Assembly (NCBI RefSeq): GCF_025336525.1
Contig: NZ_JAOCZP010000001.1
Location: 248,001 to 312,000, forward strand
DNA from: Chelativorans salis
GTDB lineage: Bacteria; Pseudomonadota; Alphaproteobacteria; Rhizobiales; Rhizobiaceae
Length of the DNA: 64,000 nt
Direction of reading: 5' to 3'
Positions 8,299 to 18,195 of this stretch are shown piece by piece. The position numbers were made by a program, and so were the translations under genes. The notes under the pieces are model-generated. The model made no database searches. It was not told the origin of the DNA and saw only the letters and a list, made by a program, of their open reading frames with translations. Numbering within the stretch: position 1 is the stretch's first letter; every line of letters starts with the position of its first letter.

Positions 8299-9107
8299 GC
8301 GCGCTGGTCCTTTCCGAATCCCTTGGCACCACCGTGCGGCAGCCGCTGATGCGGGCCACCGGCGTCAGCAAGTCCTACGGCGATACGATCGGCTGCTTGG
8401 ACGTTTCCTTCACGCTGCATCCGGGCGAAGTGATCGGCGTCGTCGGCGAGTCGGGCTCAGGCAAATCCACCCTCCTCAACGTGCTCTCCGCGCAGCTTCC
8501 GCCGGACGCCGGCACGGTGGAATACGACCTGCGCCACAGAGGCATGAGCGACATCTTCCGGCTCTCCGAGCCCGACCGCCGACGGCTGATGCGCACGGAC
8601 TGGGGCATCGTCCACCAGAACCCGCGCGACGGCCTCAGGATGGACGTCTCGGCCGGCGGCAACGTGGGCGAGCGGCTGATGGCGATCGGCGCCCGCCACT
8701 ACGGCGAGATCCGCGCCGAGGGGCTCGACTGGCTCGCCAAGGTGGAGCTGGATGCCTCCCGCGTCGATGACAAACCAAAAACCTTCTCCGGCGGCATGCA
8801 GCAGCGCCTGCAGATCGCCCGCAACTTGGTGACGCGCCCGCGGTTGATTTTCATGGACGAGCCGACGGGCGGCCTCGACGTCTCGGTGCAGGCGCGCCTG
8901 CTCGACCTGCTGCGCGGGCTGGTGCGAGAGCTTGGCATCGCCGCCATCGTCGTCACCCACGATCTTGCCGTAGTCCGGCTCCTGGCCGACCGCCTGATGG
9001 TGATGCGGCACGGTCGGGTGGTCGAGGAAGGGCTTACCGACCAGGTGCTCGACGACCCGCACCACCCCTACACCCAGCTCCTCGTTTCCTCCGTTCTACA
9101 GGTTTAG
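8295..9107 (+). CDS. phnK: Phosphonate C-P lyase ATP-binding protein PhnK
   Basis: 270 residues with the ABC-type nucleotide-binding fold: Walker A GESGSGKST, signature FSGGMQQRLQIAR, Walker B ending MDEPTGG and H-loop VVTHD. PhnK docks on PhnJ in the core complex and hydrolyses ATP during turnover; it is not a transporter subunit. It has a longer N-terminus (about 20 residues) than usual. It overlaps phnJ by 4 nt and is followed by about 105 nt before phnL, the only sizeable gap in this part of the operon. Confidence 0.93.
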   Translation: MSALVLSESLGTTVRQPLMRATGVSKSYGDTIGCLDVSFTLHPGEVIGVVGESGSGKSTLLNVLSAQLPPDAGTVEYDLRHRGMSDIFRLSEPDRRRLMRTDWGIVHQNPRDGLRMDVSAGGNVGERLMAIGARHYGEIRAEGLDWLAKVELDASRVDDKPKTFSGGMQQRLQIARNLVTRPRLIFMDEPTGGLDVSVQARLLDLLRGLVRELGIAAIVVTHDLAVVRLLADRLMVMRHGRVVEEGLTDQVLDDPHHPYTQLLVSSVLQV

Positions 9108-9212
9108 GAGGTGGATCGCACGGATTGGATATGGCACGGCCCCGTCGCGCCTAGTGAATGGGCGCCATCATCTCCAATTCGCCAAACCACCTCAAAGCCG
9201 AGGGACCAAGAC

Positions 9213-9914
9213 ATGGCACCAATGATTTCAGTCTCCGCTCTTTCCAAGGAATTCACGCTGCATACTCAGGGCGGTGCGCGTATTCCAGTCTTCGACCGGC
9301 TCGACCTCGAGGTGATGGCCGGCGAATGCGTGTGCCTGCACGGGCCGTCCGGCACCGGCAAATCGACGCTCCTGCGCTCGCTCTACGCCAACTACAAGCC
9401 GTCCTCCGGCCACGTGCGGGTGCTGCACGGGAAGGACATCGTGGAACTTGGCAGCGCCGAGCCCTGGCAAATCATCGAGGTGCGCCGCCGCACCGTCGGC
9501 TACGTTAGCCAGTTCCTGCGCGTCATCCCGCGCGTGCCGGCGCTGGAGGTGGTGGCCGAGCCCGCGCGGCTTGCCGGCGTCCCGGAGGCGGAGGCGCAGA
9601 ACCGGGCGCGCACCCTTCTTAAGCGCCTCAACATCCCCGAGCGCCTCTGGAGCTTGGCGCCGACCACGTTCTCCGGTGGCGAGCAGCAGCGCGTCAACGT
9701 CGCCCGCGGCTTCGCGCTGGACTATCCCATCCTGCTGCTCGACGAGCCGACCGCCTCCCTCGACGCGGCAAACCGGCAGGTGGTGGTCGAACTCATAAAG
9801 GAGGCGAAGGCACGAGGGGCGGCCATCGTCGGCATCTTCCACGACATGGAAGTGCGCGAGGCCGTGGCGGACCGGCTGTTCGAGGTCACGGCCTATCGGA
9901 GGGATGCGGCGTGA
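9213..9914 (+). CDS. phnL: Phosphonate C-P lyase ATP-binding protein PhnL
   Basis: 233 residues, close to the usual 226. The ABC ATPase motifs are Walker [10 protein letters not shown], signature [16 protein letters not shown] and Walker [10 protein letters not shown]. The long insertion [21 protein letters not shown] is typical of PhnL. PhnL binds the core complex as the second ABC-type subunit. The ATG at 9213 is chosen because the PhnL fold starts at once ([14 protein letters not shown]); the 34-residue upstream extension has no family similarity. Confidence 0.93.
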   Translation: MAPMISVSALSKEFTLHTQGGARIPVFDRLDLEVMAGECVCLHGPSGTGKSTLLRSLYANYKPSSGHVRVLHGKDIVELGSAEPWQIIEVRRRTVGYVSQFLRVIPRVPALEVVAEPARLAGVPEAEAQNRARTLLKRLNIPERLWSLAPTTFSGGEQQRVNVARGFALDYPILLLDEPTASLDAANRQVVVELIKEAKARGAAIVGIFHDMEVREAVADRLFEVTAYRRDAA

Positions 9915-11059
9915 GCGGCGAGTTGATCCTGACCGGCGGGCGCATCGTGCTCGATGACGCGGTGATCGCCGGCACGGTGCAGATCGTCGACGGCCGCATC
10001 AAGAGCGTCGACATGGGCGGCACGAGCTTGCCCGGCGCGATCGATCTCGCGGGAGATTATCTCCTGCCCGGCCTCGTGGACGTTCACACGGACCACTTGG
10101 AAAAGCATGTCTTCCCGCGCGCCCATGTGCGCTGGAACATGATGCGCGCGGTGATGTCTCACGATGCGCAGATTGTCGGCGGCGGCGTGACGACGGTCTT
10201 CGATTCGCTGTGCGTCGGCGCCACCGAATGGAACTCGGAGCGGCGCGAGATCCTCGGTCCCATGATCGACGCTCTGGAGTTCGCCGGCACCAACGGCATG
10301 CTGCGGGCCGAACACTTGGTGCATCTGCGCTGCGAGATCACCGACGAGGAGACGCCGGCGCTCGCCGAAGCCAATATCGACCGCGAGATCGTGCGGGTGG
10401 TTTCGGTGATGGAGCATGTGCCGGGCAAGCGCCAGAGCCGCGACATCAGCGGTTATGTAGAACGCCGCATGGCCGAGAGCGGCAAGTCGCGCGCCGTCGT
10501 GGAGCGCGAAATACGTGCGTTTCTTGAAGAGATGGAGGCCAATTCGGCCGAGGTGCGTGCCACCGTCGTCGCGCTGGCGAAGGACCGCGCCCTGCCGCTC
10601 TTCAGCCATGACGACGCCACGCTGGAGCACATCCATATGGCTCTCGACGAGGGCATCAGGGTGGCCGAGTTCCCGGTGAGCCTGGAAGCGGCGCGCGAGG
10701 CGCGCTCCAAGGGCATGCTGACGGTGGCCGGCGCTCCCAACATGCTGCGTGGCGGCTCGCAGTCGGGCAACGTGGCGGTCCACGACCTTCTGGCGGAGCG
10801 GCTGGTGGATATCCTCGCCTCCGACTATGTGCCCCGCTCCATGCTCGACTGCGCCTTCATGGTGGCAACCGAGCGGGAACTCGACGTCGACCTGCCCATG
10901 GCGGTGCGCATGGTGACCAGCGCGCCGGCGCGCGCCTGCGGGCTGGACGATCGCGGCGAGATCCTGCCGGGCTTGCGCGCCGATCTCATCCGCGTTCATC
11001 TTGTCGACGATTTTCCCGTGATACGGTCCGTCTGGCGCAACGGGCGCCACGTCAACTGA
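9911..11059 (+). CDS. phnM: PhnM-like RPnTP diphosphatase, divergent first copy
   Basis: 382 residues of the amidohydrolase superfamily. PhnM hydrolyses alpha-D-ribose 1-methylphosphonate 5-triphosphate to the 5-monophosphate plus pyrophosphate, making the PhnJ substrate. Metal-binding signatures are kept: HTDHLEKH (about residue 59), HLVHLRCEI and FSHDDAT; so is [13 protein letters not shown]. The central region differs from classical PhnM ([19 protein letters not shown] instead of DHTPGQRQWADLSKW). The start is GTG overlapping the phnL stop. It is followed 12 nt later by a second, more E. coli-like phnM, so this copy may have a shifted substrate range. Confidence 0.85.
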   Translation: MSGELILTGGRIVLDDAVIAGTVQIVDGRIKSVDMGGTSLPGAIDLAGDYLLPGLVDVHTDHLEKHVFPRAHVRWNMMRAVMSHDAQIVGGGVTTVFDSLCVGATEWNSERREILGPMIDALEFAGTNGMLRAEHLVHLRCEITDEETPALAEANIDREIVRVVSVMEHVPGKRQSRDISGYVERRMAESGKSRAVVEREIRAFLEEMEANSAEVRATVVALAKDRALPLFSHDDATLEHIHMALDEGIRVAEFPVSLEAAREARSKGMLTVAGAPNMLRGGSQSGNVAVHDLLAERLVDILASDYVPRSMLDCAFMVATERELDVDLPMAVRMVTSAPARACGLDDRGEILPGLRADLIRVHLVDDFPVIRSVWRNGRHVN

Positions 11060-11071
11060 TTCAGGTCGAAA

Positions 11072-12211
11072 ATGTCAAACCTTGCTGTCGGTAACGCCGC
11101 CCTCGTCCTGCGCGACGAGATCATTCAGGGCTCGCTAGAGGTGCGGGACGGCCTGTTCGCCGAGGTCGACGGCGGCTCCGGCCTGCCTTCGGCGGCGGTC
11201 GATTTCGAGGGCGACTATCTGTTGCCGGGCTTCATCGAAGTGCATACGGACAACCTGGAAAAGCACCTGCAGCCGCGGCCGGCCGTCATGTGGCCGTCGA
11301 GCGCCGCGGCCGTCCTGGCGCATGACGTACAGATCGCCGGTGCCGGCATCACCACCGTCTTCGACGCGGTCGCCGTCGGGGAATATTCGGCCGCCAGCGC
11401 CCGCCGTCAGATGATCGCCAGCACAGTCGAGACCGTCGGCAATCCGGCCATGCGTACGGTGCTCAAGGCCGAGCACCTGCTGCACCTGCGCTGTGAATTG
11501 GCCGATCCCGCCGTACTGGACATCTACGAACCGCTGGCCGACAACCCGCTCGTCCGGCTGGTCTCGCTGATGGACCACACGCCGGGCCAGCGTCAGTGGG
11601 CCGACCTTTCCAAATGGCGCCAGTTCAACCGCGACAAGAAATGGACCGACAAGGAGTTCGAGGAGACGGTGGAGCGGCGGCGGGCCGAGCAGGAAAGGCA
11701 TGTCGGCCGTCACCGCAGGGCCGTGGTCTCGCTCGCCCGCGAACACGGCACCGTGCTCGCCAGCCACGACGACACCACGCCGGAGCATGTCGAGGAGGCG
11801 GCGGCCGACGGCATCTCGATTTCGGAATTCCCCACCACGCTTCAGGCCGCCGATCACGCCCGCGAGCACGGCATGAAGGTGGTGATGGGCGCGCCCAACA
11901 TCGTGCGCGGCGGCTCCCATTCCGGCAACGTCTCGGCGGTCGAGCTCGCCAAGCGCGGGCTGCTCGACGGCATGTCTTCGGACTACGTGCCGTCGAGCCT
12001 CATGCAGGCGGTCTTCCAGCTCAGCCGCGAAGAAGAGATCACCCTGCCGGAGGCAGTGGCCATGGTCTCGTCCAGTCCCGCCGGCATGCTCGGCCTCACC
12101 GACCGAGGCAGCATCGAGACCGGCAAGCGTGCCGACTTCTCCCGCGTGCGGCTCGTCGATGGTGTGCCCGTGGTGCTCGGTGTCTGGCGGCAGGGACAGC
12201 GCGTGGCGTGA
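11072..12211 (+). CDS. phnM: Alpha-D-ribose 1-methylphosphonate 5-triphosphate diphosphatase PhnM, second copy
   Basis: 379 residues. Of the two tandem copies this is the closer to E. coli PhnM: LLPGFIEVHTDNLEKH, SLMDHTPGQRQWADLSKWR and APNIVRGGSHSGNVSA. The metal ligands HTD, the histidines of HLLHLRCEL and ASHDDTT are present. It should perform the canonical step between the PhnI and PhnJ reactions. It begins 12 nt after the first copy, and its stop TGA shares one base with the next ATG, so the three genes are one transcript. Confidence 0.9.
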   Translation: MSNLAVGNAALVLRDEIIQGSLEVRDGLFAEVDGGSGLPSAAVDFEGDYLLPGFIEVHTDNLEKHLQPRPAVMWPSSAAAVLAHDVQIAGAGITTVFDAVAVGEYSAASARRQMIASTVETVGNPAMRTVLKAEHLLHLRCELADPAVLDIYEPLADNPLVRLVSLMDHTPGQRQWADLSKWRQFNRDKKWTDKEFEETVERRRAEQERHVGRHRRAVVSLAREHGTVLASHDDTTPEHVEEAAADGISISEFPTTLQAADHAREHGMKVVMGAPNIVRGGSHSGNVSAVELAKRGLLDGMSSDYVPSSLMQAVFQLSREEEITLPEAVAMVSSSPAGMLGLTDRGSIETGKRADFSRVRLVDGVPVVLGVWRQGQRVA

Positions 12212-12744
12212 TGAAGCGCATCATGATCGTCGGCGGGCCGGGCTCGGGCAAGTCGACGCTCGCCCGCAGGCTGGGCGAAGCGCTCGACCTCCCGGTCTTC
12301 CACTTCGACCACATCCACTGGAAGCCAGGGTGGACGCCGCGTCCGGACGAGGAGAAACAAGCGCTGGTCGAGGAGATTATCGCCGGTGAAACCTGGGTCC
12401 TGGAGGGCAACCATTCCCGCTCCTATGTACTCAGGATGGCACGCGCGGAGATGCTCGTCTTCCTCGACCTGCCGCGCCGGCTGAGGATGACACGGCTCCT
12501 GCGCCGCTGGCTCAAATACCGCGGCCGCACCCGGCCGGACCTGCCGGAGGGTTGCCCCGAACATCTGTCGCTTGAGTTCTTACGCTGGAGCTGGAACTGG
12601 GACCGCGCGAAGCGGCCGACCGTGCTGCGGCTCGCCGAGGAGAGCGCGGACAGGTTGGTGATCCATATCCTGCGCTCGCCGGCGGAGGTGCAACAGTTCG
12701 TGGAAGATGCGGGCTCCCGCAGCGCCAGGCTCAGGACTCGTTGA
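12211..12744 (+). CDS. P-loop kinase (FlaR/adenylate-kinase-like) in the phnN position
   Basis: 177 residues. It starts MKRIMIVGGPGSGKSTLARRL (Walker A), followed by LPVFHFDHIHWKPGW, WVLEGNHSRS and a basic lid-like region RMTRLLRRWLKYRGR. This is the pattern of proteins annotated as DNA topology modulation protein FlaR or AAA-type kinases, related to adenylate and shikimate kinases. It is not the guanylate-kinase-like PhnN. It overlaps the second phnM by one base and ends the operon, where phnN (ribose 1,5-bisphosphate phosphokinase) often sits. A substitute role in recycling the ribose phosphate is possible but unproven. Confidence 0.75.
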   Translation: MKRIMIVGGPGSGKSTLARRLGEALDLPVFHFDHIHWKPGWTPRPDEEKQALVEEIIAGETWVLEGNHSRSYVLRMARAEMLVFLDLPRRLRMTRLLRRWLKYRGRTRPDLPEGCPEHLSLEFLRWSWNWDRAKRPTVLRLAEESADRLVIHILRSPAEVQQFVEDAGSRSARLRTR

Positions 12745-12836
12745 TCGGCGCCAGAAGATAACGGTCGCAGCGACGCAGATCGCCAAGATGAAGGTGTGGA
12801 CGCATGGTCATAATGCCGTTGCCATGCAGCTTCGTC

Positions 12837-15605
12837 TCACGCTATGCGCTCCTCCGGTTCCGGCGGATTAGCGGACGCCCGCGTCAGCAAACGCTGATAC
12901 AACAGCCCGATGCCGATCAGGACGATGCCGAGCCCGATGAAGGAAAGTGCCCGCCACACCCCGTCGAGCCCCGCCATGTCGAAGAGGAACACCTTGGCGA
13001 CGGCAGCCAGTACGAAGACCGCCGAGGCGAGCCTGATCATGCGGGACTGCCACCTGAGGCCTACCAGCAAGAGGGCGATGCCGAACAGAAGCCAGGCGGC
13101 CGAATAACTGTAGAGTTCCGCGTCCGTGGACACGCCCCTGTCGAGGTGGGGCCTGTGGAAATACGCCCGGACTTCGAGCGAGATCCAGACGAAGATCAGG
13201 GCGCCGCCGAGCCAGCCCGCGGCCAGCCGGTACCATTGGGGACGTTCCGCACCGGTCCATAGCGCGATGGCCGCACACAGACAGGCCGGCAGCAGGTAAG
13301 CGACAAAGAGCAGGTTGAAGACCAGCCCGCGCCCTATGGGCTCACCGGTGAAGAGCGGATTGAGCGTGAAGAGGTGAAATTGCGCGATGGTGGCGAAGCT
13401 GACGATACCGAATGCGAGGCTGGCAAAACTCAGTACAGGGCTGTGGGAGATCCGGTCGAGCCTTTGCGCGGCCAGCGCGCCCGCAAGCAGCACCAGCGTA
13501 TGAAGGCTCCACTCCCTCAGCGTATCGGCCGGCGCGTAAAAGTCGCCGCCATTCATGGCATGGTGAATGAGAACGGCTATTGCCACGAGTGCCGCGAAGA
13601 TCGCCAGTGCCTCGAAAGCCTGCTGAACCCAGTCCTGGACAGTCCGGCCGAGCGACCAGGCGCAGTAGCCGAAGGCAAGCGTCGGGACGCCATAGCCGTA
13701 GAGGAGGGCATTGAAGACCGGCGTTCGGCCAAGGCGATCAACGCCGACAATGGTCGGCTCGTAGGCGATGACCAGGCAGGTCAACACAGAGACCCCAAGG
13801 CTCACCCAGGACAGGGCGGGAAGCGGCCACTTTTCGCGGACCCACATCGTACCGGCGGCAAGAAGCGCCAGTCCGACAGGCAGCCAGCCCTGCTCCAGAA
13901 GGATCGCCATGCCGGCGGCGATCGCGCCGACGGTTCCGACCGTATAGGCGGCAAGTGCAGCCTCGCGGCCGGGGCCATCGGCCGGTAGACGCCGATCCAG
14001 GAATACAAGGGCCGCGAGAAAGGCCGCGGCCAGGATCAGTGACAGTGCGCCGAAGAATACGCTCGTCTCAAACGGTGCCACGCGCAGATAGGCGATCGCG
14101 AGCAGGGCGAGCGGCGTGGCGGCGCCTGCGGCCGCAAGCGCCCAGCGCCCCGACGATCGCAGTGTGCCCCAGAGGCCCATGCAGCCGCTCAATGCGGCGA
14201 GCAGAAGCCCGACGCTGGTAAAATTCTCCGCCGAGGGATTGGCCAGCGCGGCCGCGATCCGCGACGCGGCGGCGACATGCTGCTGAAGATCGACGGGCGA
14301 CAACGGCACCTGCCAGGAAAGATAGGCAAACGTCATGAGCACAGCCGCGCCGATGGCCGCCGCCGCGGCGGCCGGCCACTCGGTGGCAATCACCAGCAAG
14401 GCCGCCGCAACCACCACCAACGCGGAAAGGGAAACCGATCCGAACCCGTCGATCTGCAGCAGATAGATGATCAGGAACGCATGCAGGAAGAGCACGAGGG
14501 CTGCCGCCCAATCCTGCCGCTCGATCTCGTCACCGGCATTCCTGGGGTAGAGGCTGATGACGAAGACGAAGGCTGCCATTGCGAAGACCGCAAGGCTGTA
14601 AACCGCAAGCGCCCCGGCGTCCCAGGGGCCCCCGCTCGCGAAGGCGAGCACGTGCCCCCAGAACAAGGCTCCCCCTGCCGCGGCGAAAGCCAGCCAGAGC
14701 CACAGACGGACGCGCGCGACGCCATAGGCGGCAAGGCTGACGAAGATGCCGTAAAGCGCCAGCGGCCATACCGCCGGCTGGTCGGAGTGGACCAGGAACG
14801 GGATGATATAGCTGGCAATGAGACCATAGGATGCTACCGCCCGGCCATGCAGAACGGCAGCCACCAACGTCATGAGGGCGACAGCCGCGAAAAGCAGGAA
14901 GGCGGGGCCGGGCCCAACCATGCCGTAGAGCGCGTGGGCGGCGAAGACGGTCGCAAAAGCTGTGGTCGTACCGGCAAGCGTGAGGACGCCGGGAATATAG
15001 GGTGCCCCCTCCGCCACCTCGGCAGCGCCGGATAAGCTCCTCCGCCGCAGCCACTCCCCCGCACCCACTAGCACCAGGGCAAGCAACGCGCCCGAAGATA
15101 TTCGCGCCGCCGGTGTCATAAGTCCGGCTTCGATCGAATAGCGGACGAGAAAAATCCCGCCTAGGACCAGTGCGAGGCCACCGACCCAGACGGCCCAGCG
15201 CGTGCCGATCCGCTCCTCGAGGGACTGCGGCTGCGGCCGGGGTACTTCCGGCTCGTCCTCGCGCACGCCGTCTGCCGGTGGTTCCGCCGCGACGGAGGCT
15301 GCCTTCTGGACGGACGGGACGGATCCCTTTCCCGGGTGCTTTTTCCTTTCCTCGAGAACGGTCTCGTCGACCACATCGTCACTTGGTTCCCAAGGCATCT
15401 CCTCGGGCTTCGCCGGCGCAGATGGACGATCGCCCCCGCCGCGGATCAGCTCCTGCAGTTCCCCCTCGACCGATTGCAGCCGCAACTCCAGACGTCTCGT
15501 CCTCGCAGATGCACGAACGCCCATGACTGCTCCGACGAACAGGAAGCAGAGAAAGATCGCAAACAGAAGGATTAGTGTTTCCAGAATCGAATCCAAGGAC
15601 GACAA
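12837..15605 (-). CDS. DUF2339 large polytopic membrane protein
   Basis: 922 residues. An N-terminal transmembrane helix (about residues 8-28) is followed by a short coiled stretch (RTRRLELRLQSVEGELQEL), a charged proline-rich linker to about residue 125, the hallmark EERIGTRWAVWVGGLALVLGGIFLVRYSIE, and then more than 20 hydrophobic segments to the end. This is the DUF2339 architecture; the molecular function of the family is unknown. It lies between the two opposed halves of the phn regulon but nothing links it to phosphonates. It ends in a short hydrophilic tail (NPPEPEERIA). Confidence 0.88.
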   Translation of the reverse strand: MSSLDSILETLILLFAIFLCFLFVGAVMGVRASARTRRLELRLQSVEGELQELIRGGGDRPSAPAKPEEMPWEPSDDVVDETVLEERKKHPGKGSVPSVQKAASVAAEPPADGVREDEPEVPRPQPQSLEERIGTRWAVWVGGLALVLGGIFLVRYSIEAGLMTPAARISSGALLALVLVGAGEWLRRRSLSGAAEVAEGAPYIPGVLTLAGTTTAFATVFAAHALYGMVGPGPAFLLFAAVALMTLVAAVLHGRAVASYGLIASYIIPFLVHSDQPAVWPLALYGIFVSLAAYGVARVRLWLWLAFAAAGGALFWGHVLAFASGGPWDAGALAVYSLAVFAMAAFVFVISLYPRNAGDEIERQDWAAALVLFLHAFLIIYLLQIDGFGSVSLSALVVVAAALLVIATEWPAAAAAAIGAAVLMTFAYLSWQVPLSPVDLQQHVAAASRIAAALANPSAENFTSVGLLLAALSGCMGLWGTLRSSGRWALAAAGAATPLALLAIAYLRVAPFETSVFFGALSLILAAAFLAALVFLDRRLPADGPGREAALAAYTVGTVGAIAAGMAILLEQGWLPVGLALLAAGTMWVREKWPLPALSWVSLGVSVLTCLVIAYEPTIVGVDRLGRTPVFNALLYGYGVPTLAFGYCAWSLGRTVQDWVQQAFEALAIFAALVAIAVLIHHAMNGGDFYAPADTLREWSLHTLVLLAGALAAQRLDRISHSPVLSFASLAFGIVSFATIAQFHLFTLNPLFTGEPIGRGLVFNLLFVAYLLPACLCAAIALWTGAERPQWYRLAAGWLGGALIFVWISLEVRAYFHRPHLDRGVSTDAELYSYSAAWLLFGIALLLVGLRWQSRMIRLASAVFVLAAVAKVFLFDMAGLDGVWRALSFIGLGIVLIGIGLLYQRLLTRASANPPEPEERIA

Positions 15606-15703
15606 CCTGCTATTTCAAATTAAAAGCAGGACCTTACAGAGTGGGCGAGCTACAGTCCACGGATATGCGCCGCGACATGGCAATGCGGTGCCCGTTCCCA
15701 TGG

Positions 15704-16345
15704 CTAGGCGTATTTCTCGATAAACGCCTCCACGCCCAACGCCCGGATGTCCGGCAGCGCCGCCTTGAGCTTTTCGCGCGGCCAATCCCAGTAGGCGATC
15801 TTCAGGAGCGCTTCTTCCTGGGTTTCGGTGAAGCGGCGACGAAGGGGCTTGGCTGGTACGCCGCCGACGATGGTGTAGTTCGGCACGTCCTTTGAAACGA
15901 CGGCGCCGGCGCCAACCACCGCACCCGTGCCGATCGCAACGCCGGGCAGGATGGTGACGCCGTGGCCTATCCAAACGTCGTGGCCGATAGTCACCCAATG
16001 GTCGCGGCGCCACTCGAAGAATTCCGCGTCGTCCTCGCCAAGGCCGTATGCGGCGGCGCGGTAGGTCCAGTGATGCTGGCTGACGCGCCAGGTGGGGTGG
16101 TTGCCCGGATTGATCCGTGCGCCGCGGGCGATGGAGCAGAACTTGCCGATGGTGGTCCAGACGATGTGACAGTCCTCTACCGCATAGGAATAGTCGCCCA
16201 TCGAAGACTGCATCATGGTGGTGCCGGCGCCCACCTCCGTCCAGGCGCCGAGATCGCAGTCGATGACCCGGGCGGTCGGGTGGACCGTGGGCGCTTCACT
16301 GAGTCCCTGCTTCCCGGTCGGGCCTTTCAAGAGCGCTTCACTCAA
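15704..16345 (-). CDS. Hexapeptide-repeat transferase of phosphonate loci (DapH/XAT type)
   Basis: 213 residues with a left-handed beta-helix: imperfect hexapeptides run from about residue 20 to 75 and from 125 to 165 ([46 protein letters not shown]). The [13 protein letters not shown] loop and the catalytic-type histidines match the xenobiotic/chloramphenicol acetyltransferase class often found in phn clusters. It probably acetylates an amino- or hydroxyalkyl phosphonate or a sugar intermediate, by analogy with PhnO, which belongs to another fold. Its start overlaps the phnE2 stop (16342-16345), so it is the last gene of the phnC-D-E-E unit. Confidence 0.82.
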   Translation of the reverse strand: MSEALLKGPTGKQGLSEAPTVHPTARVIDCDLGAWTEVGAGTTMMQSSMGDYSYAVEDCHIVWTTIGKFCSIARGARINPGNHPTWRVSQHHWTYRAAAYGLGEDDAEFFEWRRDHWVTIGHDVWIGHGVTILPGVAIGTGAVVGAGAVVSKDVPNYTIVGGVPAKPLRRRFTETQEEALLKIAYWDWPREKLKAALPDIRALGVEAFIEKYA

Positions 16346-17202
16346 TGCACATTCTCCGTCTTGCCGATGATCCGCGCCCTGAGGCGGGCGGAGATGGCGT
16401 CGATGATATAGACGGTGAGAATGATGAGGAAGATGATCGTCCAGGCTTCCGGCCAGCGATAGGCGCTGATGCGGTCCGCCAGAAGGAAGCCGATGCCGCC
16501 GGCGCCGACGATGCCGAGGATCGTGCCGCTGCGGGTGTTGGATTCGAGATTGTAGAGGGTGATGGAGAGGATCACCGGCATGGCCTGCGGCAGGACCGCA
16601 TAGCGGATCGTCTGTAGGGGACCGCCGCCGGAAGCCCTGACGCCATCGACCGGCTTCTTCGATGTGTTCTCAATGGCTTCGGAGAAGAGCTTGGCGCAGG
16701 TGCCGATCTCGGAGACGGCGATCGCCAGGATGCCGGCGAGCGGGCCGAGGCCGAAAGCGCGGATGAAAATCAGCGCCAGGATGATTTGCTCCACCGCGCG
16801 CAGCGCGTCGAAGCCGCGTCTGGCGGTAAGGCGCAGGAAGCCGAAGGGCATGATGTTCTTGGCGCCCAAGAGCGCCAACGGGAATGCGACGACAGCGCCG
16901 ATGACGGTGCCCAGGAAGGCCATGGAGACGGTCTCGCCGAGACCCTGCAGGACCTCCGCCCATTCCCGCCAACTCTGCCAGATGTGCGGCGGGAACATGA
17001 AGGAGAAGATGCGGCCAAGGCGGCCGAGCCCTTCCAGGACGCGCATGGGCGAGAAGTCGAAGGCGTAGAGGCACCAGCCGGTGAGCGCGGCAAAAAGCAC
17101 GACAAGCCCCGCACGCAAGAGCCGGACGCGAAGCGGCTTGGCGAAGGCTGCCGGCGCCAGCGCCTTCGCTTCGGCAATTGTCGCGATGTCCATATTGGCC
17201 AT
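16342..17202 (-). CDS. phnE: Phosphonate ABC transporter permease PhnE, second copy
   Basis: 286 residues with about six membrane segments and the binding-protein-dependent permease loop near residue 180 ([29 protein letters not shown]), which docks to PhnC. The last part, [18 protein letters not shown], is typical PhnE. It forms the inner-membrane channel with PhnE1. The start ATG at 17202 lies 2 nt after the phnE1 stop. A much longer in-frame extension exists but overlaps phnE1 completely and is rejected. Confidence 0.92.
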   Translation of the reverse strand: MANMDIATIAEAKALAPAAFAKPLRVRLLRAGLVVLFAALTGWCLYAFDFSPMRVLEGLGRLGRIFSFMFPPHIWQSWREWAEVLQGLGETVSMAFLGTVIGAVVAFPLALLGAKNIMPFGFLRLTARRGFDALRAVEQIILALIFIRAFGLGPLAGILAIAVSEIGTCAKLFSEAIENTSKKPVDGVRASGGGPLQTIRYAVLPQAMPVILSITLYNLESNTRSGTILGIVGAGGIGFLLADRISAYRWPEAWTIIFLIILTVYIIDAISARLRARIIGKTENVH

Positions 17203-17204
17203 GA

Positions 17205-18125
17205 TCAAACGCCCTTGCCGGTAATGCCGATGATGCGGTGGCGCAGCTTCTCGCTCAGGAAGTCGATCAGGATCACCGTGGCGAAGATGATGACGAAGAG
17301 CGCGGAGAGGTCCGTGTATTCCTGCAACGACATGGCGGTCCTGATCTCCTGCCCCAGCCCGCCGGCGCCGACAAAGCCGATGATAGAGGAGGCACGCACG
17401 TTGATCTCGAAGCGCAGCAGTGTGTAGCTGATGATGTTCGGGATCACCTGCGGCACCACACCGTAGCGGATCTGCTGGAACCAGTTGCCGCCGGCAGCCT
17501 TCACGCCCTCTACCGGCCGCATGTCGATGTTCTCGTTGGCCTCCGAATAGAGCTTGCCGAGCGACCCCGTGGCGTGCAGTCCGATGGCGAGCACGCCGGC
17601 CATCGGCCCGACGCCGAAGCAGAAGACGAAGATCAGCGCCCAGACCAGTTCCGGCACCGTGCGGATGATCTCCAGATAGCGGCGCGTGAGGTTGAGGACG
17701 AAGCGGTTTGGCGAGAGGTTGCGCGAGGCGGGAAAGCTCAAGACGAAGGCACCGACGACGCCGAAAAGGGTTGCCATATAGGCGATGAGGACGGTCTCCA
17801 GGAGGAGGCGCAGCCACGTCTGCCAGCGCCAGAACCACTCGGCGAGGTCTGCGCCGAGGCTCTCCCAGCGCAGGACGGGCAGCGTCTTTTCGAGATATTC
17901 GCCGAGGCGCGGAACCCCGGCCCAGATCTTCCACATACTGACGCGCTCGCCAGAGGCGAGCGTCACATCAGTCATGTCGAAGAAACCGCCCATGCGCGCG
18001 GTGAGGAAGAAGACGATCGCGAAGACCAATGTCGAGACGATCTGCACCCGTCGGGCGCGGGTGCGCAGTTGGGCATAGTCGAGCTCGAACCGGCGGATCG
18101 TAGGCGAAGCCTCAATGGCGGCCAT
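17205..18125 (-). CDS. phnE: Phosphonate ABC transporter permease PhnE, first copy
   Basis: 306 residues. An N-terminal membrane helix at about residues 30-50 is followed by a periplasmic insert and a permease domain with EANENIDMRPVEGVKAAGG as ATPase-coupling loop and RASSIIGFVGAGGLGQEI near the end. The two PhnE subunits would form a heterodimeric channel for PhnD-delivered phosphonates. It follows phnD by 70 nt and precedes the second permease gene. Confidence 0.93.
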   Translation of the reverse strand: MAAIEASPTIRRFELDYAQLRTRARRVQIVSTLVFAIVFFLTARMGGFFDMTDVTLASGERVSMWKIWAGVPRLGEYLEKTLPVLRWESLGADLAEWFWRWQTWLRLLLETVLIAYMATLFGVVGAFVLSFPASRNLSPNRFVLNLTRRYLEIIRTVPELVWALIFVFCFGVGPMAGVLAIGLHATGSLGKLYSEANENIDMRPVEGVKAAGGNWFQQIRYGVVPQVIPNIISYTLLRFEINVRASSIIGFVGAGGLGQEIRTAMSLQEYTDLSALFVIIFATVILIDFLSEKLRHRIIGITGKGV

Positions 18126-18195
18126 CTAGAAACCCGTAGCTGATGGGGCGCCGGAAGAAGCCACCAGCGCCCAGTCCGTTTTCAGGAAAGGAGCC

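Noticed and set aside
9911-12211. The two phnM genes as an assembly duplication
   Set aside because: The protein sequences differ widely, including the central motif, so they are true paralogues.
17203-17934. An N-terminal extension of phnE2 by some 240 residues
   Set aside because: It fully overlaps phnE1 in another frame on the same strand; phnE2 has normal length from the ATG at 17202.
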